A DNA stretch of 64,000 nt from assembly GCF_001999725.1 (NCBI RefSeq), contig NZ_MDDP01000006.1:1-64000 (forward strand), written 5' to 3'. The notes under the pieces are model-generated. The model searched no databases, was not told the origin of the DNA, and worked only from the letters and a program-made list of their open reading frames with translations. The stretch is from Cellulophaga omnivescoria (lineage in GTDB: Bacteria; Bacteroidota; Bacteroidia; Flavobacteriales; Flavobacteriaceae). A program made the position numbers and the translations under genes. The first letter of the stretch is position 1. Each line of letters opens with the position of its first letter. Below are positions 55,304-63,399 of the stretch, piece by piece.

Positions 55304-56923
55304 ATGCAAAATGTATTAAAACTTTTAATAGTTACTAGTTTGCTAAGTTTTACAGTAGTAACTAGCCAACTTAAAAAAGAAAACTACACGTTAAACACTG
55401 TTTTTAAAATTCCAAAATGGGAGGTTTTAGATATAACATTTACAACAAACCAAAATGTAGCATCTCCTTATACGGCTAATTTTTATGCAATTTTTACGCA
55501 TAGTAATGGTACAGTACAGCAAGTGCCTGGTTTTTATAATGGGAATAAAGAATGGGTAATACGGTTTTCTAGTTCTTTAAAGGGTAATTGGAAATTTACA
55601 ACCTATGCAGATCTAAAAAAAATACATCATAAAAAAGGTAGTGTAACGGTATCTTCTGCAGCCACTAATAATCACGGAGCATTAGTGATACCAAAAATTG
55701 ATCCTCAAAATTTTTATTATGAAGATGGCACTCCGTACTTTTTATTGGCCTTTGAGTGCGATTGGCTTTATGCCTTAGACTACCACAACAAAAAAGGATT
55801 GCCAAAAACAGAGCATCTTTTAAATCTTTTAAACCAAAACGGATTTAATCAGGTAGTGATGAATGTTTTTTCTTATGATGTTAGCTGGATTAAAGATTCT
55901 AAATTAAAACAACATCCAGAACATGAGTTTGGTGGACCAAAAGATATTTTTCCTTTCCTTGGCAATAATGACAATCCAAATTATTCAGCTCTAAACCCAG
56001 ATTTTTTTAAAAAATTAGATCGTACTATTAGCTTAATGCATAACAAGCGTATAGCTACGCATTTAATGATATATGTTTGGAATAAATTGGTTGCTTGGCC
56101 TAATATGAATACAGATGCAGATAATATGTATTTTGATTATGTAGTAAAAAGGTACCAAGCTTTTCCTAATATAGTATGGGATATTTCTAAAGAGGCGCTA
56201 TACTATGGTAGGGCAGATGAAGCGTATATTCACGGAAGAATAGAAAGGTTAAAAACAAATGACAAATACAACAGGTTGGTGTCTGTACATGATTATAAAT
56301 ATTGCTCTAATTTTCCAGATAAGGTAGATTTTATTTCTTCTCAAAATTGGTCACATAACATTTATAACAAAATGTTAGAAGCCAAAACAAAATTTAAAAA
56401 CAAACCCATATTTAATATCGAGCACGGTGGCTATGAGGAGTCTATGTATACTGTTTTTACAGGAGATTATACCAATGCAGAAACCTGTTTACGTCGCAAT
56501 TATATGTGCTTATTTGCAGGTGTGTACACCACTTATTATTGGCAAGGTACTTCATGGAATGTAATTATTTATAACCCTTTTGAGCAACCTAAAGAGTTTT
56601 ATAAACCAAAGTTTACTTACTTTAATTACGTGCAAAAACTATTTAGTAAGTTTCAGTTTCATAAAATGAAACCTATTCCTTGGCATAACGGTAGTGGTTA
56701 TAACTTAACAGATGATAAAGGCACAGTTCTACTGTACATACACAAAGAAAACTACGGTATAGATGCCGCATTTTTAAAAAAGAAAGATGAAAACCGAACT
56801 ATGCAGTGGTTTAATACCCTAACAGGAGAGTTTACAAAAGAGGTAGCTATTAAAAAACAAGGTAAGTTTAGGTCTCCTTGGTCACAAAAGGCAGATGCAA
56901 TACTTATTTCTAGGCTTAAATAG
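55304..56923 (+). CDS. DUF5060/DUF4038 glycoside hydrolase-like protein (GH140-like barrel)
   Basis: A 539-residue exported protein. After a signal peptide, residues about 28-105 form a DUF5060 beta-sandwich (WEVLDITFTTNQNVASPYTANFYAIFTHSNGTVQQVPGFYNGNKEWVIRFSSSLKGNWKFTTYAD). Residues about 130-450 form a TIM barrel of the DUF4038 type, with PYFLLAFECDWLYALDY, NQVVMNVFSYDVSWIKD, NIVWDISKEALYYGR and FNIEHGGYEESMYTVFTGDY. The Glu residues of DISKE and NIEHGG are where the acid/base and nucleophile of GH140-like enzymes lie. The substrate is unknown; it belongs to the same unit as sulfatase 1. Confidence 0.82.
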   Translation: MQNVLKLLIVTSLLSFTVVTSQLKKENYTLNTVFKIPKWEVLDITFTTNQNVASPYTANFYAIFTHSNGTVQQVPGFYNGNKEWVIRFSSSLKGNWKFTTYADLKKIHHKKGSVTVSSAATNNHGALVIPKIDPQNFYYEDGTPYFLLAFECDWLYALDYHNKKGLPKTEHLLNLLNQNGFNQVVMNVFSYDVSWIKDSKLKQHPEHEFGGPKDIFPFLGNNDNPNYSALNPDFFKKLDRTISLMHNKRIATHLMIYVWNKLVAWPNMNTDADNMYFDYVVKRYQAFPNIVWDISKEALYYGRADEAYIHGRIERLKTNDKYNRLVSVHDYKYCSNFPDKVDFISSQNWSHNIYNKMLEAKTKFKNKPIFNIEHGGYEESMYTVFTGDYTNAETCLRRNYMCLFAGVYTTYYWQGTSWNVIIYNPFEQPKEFYKPKFTYFNYVQKLFSKFQFHKMKPIPWHNGSGYNLTDDKGTVLLYIHKENYGIDAAFLKKKDENRTMQWFNTLTGEFTKEVAIKKQGKFRSPWSQKADAILISRLK

Positions 56924-56943
56924 TAGTAAAAACAGGGAATTAG

Positions 56944-56973
56944 ACATTTGGTCTACTATAAAAAACATACGTT
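56944..56973 (+). promoter_or_regulatory. Tandem half-sites (21-bp spacing) upstream of GH29 copy 2
   Basis: ACATTTGGT (56944-56952, one mismatch to the WCATNYGTT consensus) and ACATACGTT (56965-56973) lie exactly 21 bp apart, 72 bases before the gene. The downstream -7 box is weak. Confidence 0.5.
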
Positions 56974-57044
56974 TTAATGCTTTTAAAACTATAGTTAGAA
57001 TTTCGCTTTAGATAAGTAAGAACAACCTTTAAGATCTATTAGAT

Positions 57045-58592
57045 ATGAAAAGTGGAAAATATATAGTACTTAGCCTTTTTATTCTCTCTTTAACTATTTT
57101 GTCTTGTGCAGATAAAAAAGATAAAAAGCAGGAAATAGCTCAAGAAACTAAGCCAGTTTATGAAGCAAACTGGGAATCAATCAAAAAAAATTATAAAGAC
57201 CCAACTTGGTTCAATAAAAAAAAGTTTGGAATTTTTATTCATTGGGGCGCATATAGTGTTCCAGCATATTCATCAGAATGGTACCCACGTAAAATGTATA
57301 TGGATACGGCTACTTTTTCTGCGCAACTAAATTTAGAAAAAAAGGGACCTTCTGATGTATATAACCACCACAAAGAAAAATGGGGAGATCAAAAAAAGTT
57401 TGGTTATAAAGATTTTATACCAATGTTTAAAGGAGAAAATTTTGATGCGAATGAATGGATAGATTTGTTTAAAAAATCTGGTGCAAAATATGTGATACCC
57501 GTGGCAGAACATCATGATGGTTTTGCAATGTACAAATCTAATGTTACACGTTGGAACTCGGTAGATATGGGACCTAAAAGAGATGTTTTAGGAGAGTTAT
57601 TTAAAGCCGGAAGACAAAAAGGTATGATTATGGGAGCATCTTCTCACTTTGCTTTTAATTGGTCTTTTTTTAACAAAAAAGATCATTTTGATACTACAAA
57701 CCCTGAGTATGCAGATTTGTACTCTACAAAAGGTAAAGATTTAAACGAACCTGTTTCTAAAGAGTTTAAAGAGTTGTGGTGGGCAAGAACTAAAGATATT
57801 ATAGATAATTACCAACCAGATATTATGTGGTTCGATTTTTATTTAGATATTCCAGATTTTGAAGATCAGAGACCAAAATTAGCTGCTTATTACTATAATA
57901 AAGGTATAGAGTGGGGTAAAGAGGTTGTTCTACAAGATAAAAACTTTTCTCATGAAGCTTTCCCTGAGGGTACAGTTATTTATGATCTAGAACGAGGTAA
58001 ACTACCTGGTATACGTAAATTACCTTGGCAAACAGATACCTCTATTGGCAAAAACTCTTGGAGCTATGTTTCTAATTGGCAGTCTAAAACAGCCAACCAA
58101 ATTGTAGATGATTTGGTAGATATTGTTAGTAAAAACGGAAATCTTTTACTAAATGTAGGGCCTAAATCTGACGGTACCATACCAGAAGATCAAAAAGAAA
58201 TTTTACTACAAATAGGAGATTGGTTAACTATAAATGGTGATGCTATTTATAACACTACTTACTGGAAAACCTTTGGAGAAGGACCAACAGAGGTTAAAAA
58301 GGGGCACCACTCTGAAGGGAATAATAAAGACCTTTCTTCTAAAGACATTAGGTTTACAACCAAAGATAATAAGCTTTATGCTATTGTTTTAGATTGGCCT
58401 AAAGATGGTATTGTAACTATAGAGTCTTTAGCTAAAGGATCAGAACATGCTAAAGATTTAAATATTACCAGTGCAAGAGTATTGGGTAGTAAAGAAAAAA
58501 TAAAGTGGAGTCAAGAAAAAGATGGTTTTAAAGTTACAATGCCAAAAGAAAAACCAGGAGACTTTGCATATGTTATTGAGTTAAAAATGTAG
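57045..58592 (+). CDS. GH29 glycosidase (alpha-L-fucosidase family), lipoprotein; copy 2
   Basis: A 515-residue lipoprotein (SLFILSLTILSC) of family GH29. FGIFIHWGAYSVPAYSSEWYPRKMY starts the barrel, the active-site block AEH156-H157-DGFAMYKSNVTRW is fully canonical, and the nucleophile is D264 in PDIMWFDFYLD. The C-terminal beta-sandwich has DIRFTTKDNKLYAIVLDWPKDG, nearly identical to copy 1. Of the three GH29 enzymes this is the most standard. It is preceded by the 21-bp-spaced half-sites and followed by a terminator. Confidence 0.94.
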   Translation: MKSGKYIVLSLFILSLTILSCADKKDKKQEIAQETKPVYEANWESIKKNYKDPTWFNKKKFGIFIHWGAYSVPAYSSEWYPRKMYMDTATFSAQLNLEKKGPSDVYNHHKEKWGDQKKFGYKDFIPMFKGENFDANEWIDLFKKSGAKYVIPVAEHHDGFAMYKSNVTRWNSVDMGPKRDVLGELFKAGRQKGMIMGASSHFAFNWSFFNKKDHFDTTNPEYADLYSTKGKDLNEPVSKEFKELWWARTKDIIDNYQPDIMWFDFYLDIPDFEDQRPKLAAYYYNKGIEWGKEVVLQDKNFSHEAFPEGTVIYDLERGKLPGIRKLPWQTDTSIGKNSWSYVSNWQSKTANQIVDDLVDIVSKNGNLLLNVGPKSDGTIPEDQKEILLQIGDWLTINGDAIYNTTYWKTFGEGPTEVKKGHHSEGNNKDLSSKDIRFTTKDNKLYAIVLDWPKDGIVTIESLAKGSEHAKDLNITSARVLGSKEKIKWSQEKDGFKVTMPKEKPGDFAYVIELKM

Positions 58593-58613
58593 TTAGATTT
58601 TTTTAATGTTAGT

Positions 58614-58653
58614 AAAAGCCAAAATTTTATTAGTTTAAAATATTGGCTTTTTA
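58614..58653 (+). terminator. Rho-independent terminator after GH29 copy 2
   Basis: AAAGCCAAAATTTTA pairs with TAAAATATTGGCTTT (14 of 15 positions), followed by T residues. Confidence 0.88.
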
Positions 58654-58718
58654 TTTTATCTATTGTGTGTGCTAAAACTAATAAACACTTAATTACCTGT
58701 GGTTTTTAGCACAATTCA

Positions 58719-58748
58719 TCATCCGTTCTATATTCTAAAACATACGTT
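58719..58748 (+). promoter_or_regulatory. Tandem half-sites (21-bp spacing) and -7 box upstream of GH29 copy 3
   Basis: TCATCCGTT (58719-58727) and ACATACGTT (58740-58748) are 21 bp apart. A consensus -7 box TATTTTTG (58773-58780) starts 32 bp after the C of the second half-site, so the activator would touch the -33 region. Confidence 0.6.
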
Positions 58749-58864
58749 ATCTGCTAAAGGAGGCTATTAAATTATTTTTGAAATGTGTTTAAGGTAACAA
58801 ACAACACTTTTAGTAATTAGGAGCAAAAAAGAAAAGACTTTGCTACTATAATATCCTTTTTAGT

Positions 58865-60430
58865 ATGGTAAAATTAAAATTAACAATAGCAGTTTTTAGT
58901 ATAGTAGCGTTTAGTTATAGTCAATCTTCAAAAGAACAAAAAAATAGTAATGCGGTATATACAAAAAGTTGGGAGTCTTTAGCAAAGGTAAATGCTACTC
59001 CCAATTGGTTTAAAGATGCTAAGTTTGGAATATATGCCCATTGGGGACCAGTTTCTTCTGCTTTTGAAGGTACAGATGCAGATAAGTATTATGCTGGTTG
59101 GCACGGAATGAAAATGTATGAAGACGGTAAAAAAGTACCAACCAAAAATGGTAAGCCAACAACTAACTACCTACACCACAAAAAAAAGTATGGTAAGCCA
59201 GCAAAATATGGTTATAAGCATATAATAGAACAATTTTCTCCTACTGCTTTTAATGCAAAAGAATGGGCAGAGTTATTTAAAAAATCAGGAGCTAAATTTG
59301 CAGGGCCTGTAGCTATGCACCATGATAATTTTGCTATGTGGAACAGCAAGGTCACACGTTGGAATTCTATAAATTATGGTGGCATAGATCCATCAGCAGA
59401 ATTAAAAAAAGAAATAGAGGCAAAGGGGCTAAAATTTATGGCTTCTTTTCACCATGCATTTACGTGGAAATATTTTGCACCTGCACACAAACATGGCGGC
59501 ATAAACCCTAAAGATTATGACTTATATACAAATCCACATTCATTAGAATCTAATACTCCAGATGAAGATTTTTATAATGATTGGTGGCTTAAAATTAAAG
59601 AATATATAGATGTGTACCAACCAGATTTAATTTGGTTTGACTGGTGGTTAGAGAATATGACAGAAGAAAGTAGACAGCAATTTTTAGCATATTATTACAA
59701 TAAAGGAATTGAATGGAACAAAGAGGTTGTAGTGTCTTACAAAGAATCTACTTTTCCTGAAACCACTGCTGTTAAAGACTATGAGCGTGGAAGACCAAAC
59801 CAGCCAAAGTCTCCTATGTGGTTAACAGATACGTCTCCTGGTGCTTGGTTTTACAGACCCAATGCCAAGTTTAAAACGCCAAATGAGCTTGTAGATATAC
59901 TTGTAGATATTGTATCTAAAAATGGTTTAATGTTGTTAAATGTGCCACCAAACCCTGATGGATCTATACCTCAAGAAATGAAAAACTTATTGTTAGATAT
60001 GGGAAGTTGGTTAGCTGTAAACGGAGATGCAATTTATGGTACAAGACCTTGGACAATTTTTGGTGAGGGGCCTACTCGTTTACCAGAAGGCGGACATAAA
60101 GTTGAAAAATTTAAAATAGCATACACAGATGCAGATATTAGGTTTACTAAAAAATCAGATAAGGAATTTTATATTATAGTAATGGATACTCCTAAAAAAG
60201 AAATTACGGTAAAGTCTTTATCTACCGCTATAGGAGTATTAAACTCTAAAATAGAAAATATAAGTTTATTGGGCAGTAATGAAAAAATTAGCTGGAAAAG
60301 AGACCAAAGAGGACTTGTAATAGCCAACCCAGCTAAACTACCAACAAAATATGCACACGCATTTAAAGTTAGTTTAGAGGGTTATAAAGAAAACAATATT
60401 GGTGGTACAATAGACGCTCATGCAGATTAA
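58865..60430 (+). CDS. GH29 glycosidase (alpha-L-fucosidase family); copy 3
   Basis: A 521-residue protein with a cleavable signal peptide (LTIAVFSIVAFSYSQ), so it is periplasmic instead of a lipoprotein. GH29 features are FGIYAHWGPVSSAFEGTDADKYYAGW and nucleophile D259 in PDLIWFDWWLE. The usual EHHDGF block reads AMH152-H153-D-N155-F: Glu becomes Met and Gly becomes Asn next to the sugar-binding histidines. The C-terminal sandwich is also more divergent than in copies 1 and 2. A different L-sugar or linkage is therefore likely. The GH43 gene follows after 37 bases. Confidence 0.92.
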   Translation: MVKLKLTIAVFSIVAFSYSQSSKEQKNSNAVYTKSWESLAKVNATPNWFKDAKFGIYAHWGPVSSAFEGTDADKYYAGWHGMKMYEDGKKVPTKNGKPTTNYLHHKKKYGKPAKYGYKHIIEQFSPTAFNAKEWAELFKKSGAKFAGPVAMHHDNFAMWNSKVTRWNSINYGGIDPSAELKKEIEAKGLKFMASFHHAFTWKYFAPAHKHGGINPKDYDLYTNPHSLESNTPDEDFYNDWWLKIKEYIDVYQPDLIWFDWWLENMTEESRQQFLAYYYNKGIEWNKEVVVSYKESTFPETTAVKDYERGRPNQPKSPMWLTDTSPGAWFYRPNAKFKTPNELVDILVDIVSKNGLMLLNVPPNPDGSIPQEMKNLLLDMGSWLAVNGDAIYGTRPWTIFGEGPTRLPEGGHKVEKFKIAYTDADIRFTKKSDKEFYIIVMDTPKKEITVKSLSTAIGVLNSKIENISLLGSNEKISWKRDQRGLVIANPAKLPTKYAHAFKVSLEGYKENNIGGTIDAHAD

Positions 60431-60467
60431 ATTAACAACTAACGTAAACCAACATAATTTATATTAT

Positions 60468-61808
60468 ATGAAAAATGTTTTGCAACTACTTACAGTATTA
60501 TTACTACTACTGTGTGCTAGTATAAATGCACAAAACCCTTTGGTAACAGATATATTTACGGCAGACCCAACTGCTCGTGTTTTTAATGGTAAGTTGTATG
60601 TTTATCCATCTCATGATATAGTACCAGAGGAAGGAGTACAAGCACCAGATTTTTGTATGCCAGATTATCATATGTATTCTTTAGAAGGTGGTAATACATG
60701 GAAAGATTATGGTGTTGTTTTAGATCAAAATAGTGTGCCTTGGGGTAAAAAAAAATCCTACGGTATGTGGGCTCCAGATTGTATTAAAAAAGGAGATACA
60801 TACTACTATTATTACCCTGCAGAACCGTTAGATAAATCTTCCTTTAGGCGTATAGGCGTAGGTACTTCTAAAAGTCCTACTGGGCCATTTAAATGGGAAA
60901 AAAATTACATTAAAGGTGTAGAAGGTATAGATCCAGGCTTGTTGTTAGATGATAATGGTAAAGCTTATTTATATTTTGGTGGAGGAGAAAAATTATATGT
61001 TACTCCATTAAAAGATAATATGAAAGAAATAGCTGCAAAACCTATAAAAATAGAAGGGTTGCCAGCAGGCTACAAAGAAGGTTCTTTTCCTATAAAAGTA
61101 AATGGTATGTATTACTTAACTTTTGCGCATGTATTTGCAAATGAAGGATACACTATTGCATACGCTACAAGTAACAATCCTTTAGGGCCTTTTACCTATA
61201 GAGGTAAAATAATGGACAACCTTGGCAATGGTACCAATCACCATTCTGTTGTAAATTATAAAGGAAAATGGATATTGTTTTATCACTGGTGGGAAATTAG
61301 TGGTTACAATAAGTTAAGATCTATGCGTGCAGATTATATGACATTTAAAGAAGATGGGAGCATAGCCCGCGTAAAGCCAACATTAAGAGGCATAGGAGCA
61401 CCAACAATAGGAGAAAAAATACAAGTAGATAGGTATAATAATATTAGTGGAGCAAAAACTAGTTTTGTAGGTGGTAATGAACCAATAGGTTGGATGGTGA
61501 GCGATACTAAAATGATGGGGAATGTTACTTTTAACAATGTAGATTTTGCAAACGGTTCTGCAAAAAAAATAGTTGCACGCGTAGCAAGCGGACAAAGAAT
61601 AGGCTCTATGGAGGTACGTTTGGGAAATCTTAAGGGAGATTTAATTGCAGAGTTTCCTATAAAATATACTGGTGGTTGGAATAGTTGGCAAACCATAGAA
61701 ACAAATCTTTTAAAAGAGGTTTCTGGCATGCAAAATATTGTAGTTGTTTTTAAATCTGTTTGGGGTGCCGATAAAATTGTAAATCTAAATTGGTTAATGT
61801 TAAAATAA
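60468..61808 (+). CDS. GH43-family glycosidase with C-terminal CBM6
   Basis: A 446-residue exported enzyme. The ATG at 60468 gives a clear signal peptide (MKNVLQLLTVLLLLLCASINAQ); an upstream in-frame start would overlap copy 3. The five-bladed propeller has the three catalytic residues of GH43: D33 (FTADPTARVF, base), D155 (EGIDPGLLLDD, pKa modulator) and E204 (YKEGSFPIK, acid). Residues about 330-446 form a CBM6-like sandwich (WMVSDTKMMGNVTFNNVDFANGSAKKIVARVASGQRIGSMEVRLGN...WNSWQTIE). GH43 usually acts on arabinose, xylose or galactose side groups; the target here is unknown. Five bases separate it from sulfatase 2. Confidence 0.9.
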   Translation: MKNVLQLLTVLLLLLCASINAQNPLVTDIFTADPTARVFNGKLYVYPSHDIVPEEGVQAPDFCMPDYHMYSLEGGNTWKDYGVVLDQNSVPWGKKKSYGMWAPDCIKKGDTYYYYYPAEPLDKSSFRRIGVGTSKSPTGPFKWEKNYIKGVEGIDPGLLLDDNGKAYLYFGGGEKLYVTPLKDNMKEIAAKPIKIEGLPAGYKEGSFPIKVNGMYYLTFAHVFANEGYTIAYATSNNPLGPFTYRGKIMDNLGNGTNHHSVVNYKGKWILFYHWWEISGYNKLRSMRADYMTFKEDGSIARVKPTLRGIGAPTIGEKIQVDRYNNISGAKTSFVGGNEPIGWMVSDTKMMGNVTFNNVDFANGSAKKIVARVASGQRIGSMEVRLGNLKGDLIAEFPIKYTGGWNSWQTIETNLLKEVSGMQNIVVVFKSVWGADKIVNLNWLMLK

Positions 61809-61813
61809 GAAGA

Positions 61814-63328
61814 ATGTTTAAAAAGTACATATTTGTGATATGTGTTGTTTTTGCAGCACAGATTTTTGCGCAAAAACAGCCTAATGTAATTGTTGTTTTA
61901 GCAGATGATATTGGTGTAGGAGATATTTCTTATTACAGAAAAATGCATAGTAACAATGTGGTTTTAAAAACACCAGCTATAGATAATTTAGCTAAAAACG
62001 GAATGGTTTTTACAGATGCACATTCTCCTGCGGCATTATGTGCACCATCTAGATATGCAGTAATGACAGGCAATAACTGTTACCGTAGTTATGCTCCTTG
62101 GGGTGTTTGGGGAGCTTATGAGGCATCACCAATTAAGCCAAACCAATTAACTCTTGGTAAGCTTATGAAAAATGCAGGATACCAAACAGCTTTTTTAGGC
62201 AAATGGGGTTTTGGAATGGATTTTTTAAGAAAAGGGAGTGAAACAGAAGTATATAGATCTCCTAGAAAAAGAGTAGAGTTAGGCGTAGATGTACGTAAAA
62301 TAGTAGGTAAAGGACCACTAGATAATGGTTTTGACTATAGTTTAACTTTTCCTGCAGGAATACAAAATGTACCTTATGTGGTGTATGAAAATCAAGAGTG
62401 GATGCCTTTAGAAAGAAACTCAGAAATTGGCTATATATCACAGGAGAATATGACCAAAAAAGGGGTTATTTTAGATAAAGATGAAGGCTTAGGAGATACA
62501 AATTGGGATCCGCACAATATGGGACCTTTACTTGTAAATAAAGCAGTAGATTATATTGCTAAGGCAGATATAAACAAACCTTTTTTTATGTATTACTGTT
62601 CTTTAGCAGTGCATTTGCCACACACGCCTACAAAAAGACTAAATGGTGAAAAAATAGCAGACCAAACACCGTCTAAACATTTAGATATGGTAAAAGAGTT
62701 AGATGTACAAATGGCTATGCTAGTAGCAGCATTAAAAAAGAAAGGTGTTTATGATAATACTATAATTTTGTTTACATCAGACAATGGGGGGTTATTAAAA
62801 AGGAAGAGTATACAATCTGGTCACAAATCTAACGATATTTACAGAGGAGGAAAAAACCAAGCTTATGAGGGCGGACACAGAGTACCTTTTATTGCTTGGT
62901 GGCCAGAAAAAATTAAGAAGAAATCTACATCTAAAACACCAATTTTAACTATAGATATTTTAGCAACCTTGGCAGCAATTACAAGTCAAGAAATTGAAGA
63001 AGGCCAAGCTAATGATTCAGCCAACTTATTACCAATTTTTACAGGAGAAAACAAAAGTAAAAAAGTGCACCCTTATTTAGTTACACAATCTGGTACTGGC
63101 AAAGAAGCAATTATTATTAAAGATGGATGGAAATTAATTATAGCTTTTGATAAAAAAGATAAAACTAATAGTACCAGAACTCCAGTAGCATTATTTAATT
63201 TAAATAATAATGTTACAGAAAATGAAATGCAAAATTTAATACACAAACCAGAGTTTGCATCTAAAATAAAAAGCCTTTTTACTACCTACAACATGTACAG
63301 AGATTCAGGAGAGAAAACTAAAATTTAA
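61814..63328 (+). CDS. S1-family sulfatase 2
   Basis: A 504-residue secreted sulfatase. The ATG at 61814 gives a clean signal peptide (MFKKYIFVICVVFAAQIFAQ) and follows the GH43 stop by five bases. The formylglycine motif is C76-A-P-S-R80 in SPAALCAPSRYAVMTG. Metal-binding blocks are NVIVVLADDIGVGD and IILFTSDNGG. The family subgroup with PWGVWGAYEASPIKPNQLTLG differs from sulfatase 1, so it probably cuts a different sulfate position. A bidirectional terminator follows. Confidence 0.93.
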   Translation: MFKKYIFVICVVFAAQIFAQKQPNVIVVLADDIGVGDISYYRKMHSNNVVLKTPAIDNLAKNGMVFTDAHSPAALCAPSRYAVMTGNNCYRSYAPWGVWGAYEASPIKPNQLTLGKLMKNAGYQTAFLGKWGFGMDFLRKGSETEVYRSPRKRVELGVDVRKIVGKGPLDNGFDYSLTFPAGIQNVPYVVYENQEWMPLERNSEIGYISQENMTKKGVILDKDEGLGDTNWDPHNMGPLLVNKAVDYIAKADINKPFFMYYCSLAVHLPHTPTKRLNGEKIADQTPSKHLDMVKELDVQMAMLVAALKKKGVYDNTIILFTSDNGGLLKRKSIQSGHKSNDIYRGGKNQAYEGGHRVPFIAWWPEKIKKKSTSKTPILTIDILATLAAITSQEIEEGQANDSANLLPIFTGENKSKKVHPYLVTQSGTGKEAIIIKDGWKLIIAFDKKDKTNSTRTPVALFNLNNNVTENEMQNLIHKPEFASKIKSLFTTYNMYRDSGEKTKI

Positions 63329-63343
63329 ATAGATATTTACCAT

Positions 63344-63387
63344 AAAAAAGCCCAAACAGTTAAATTACTCGTTTGGGCTTTTTTTTA
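63344..63387. terminator. Bidirectional terminator between sulfatase 2 and the GH117 gene
   Basis: AAAAAAGCCCAAAC and GTTTGGGCTTTTTT form a 14-bp stem with a 13-base loop and T tracts on both strands. Confidence 0.9.
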
Positions 63388-63399
63388 AGATGTTACTTT

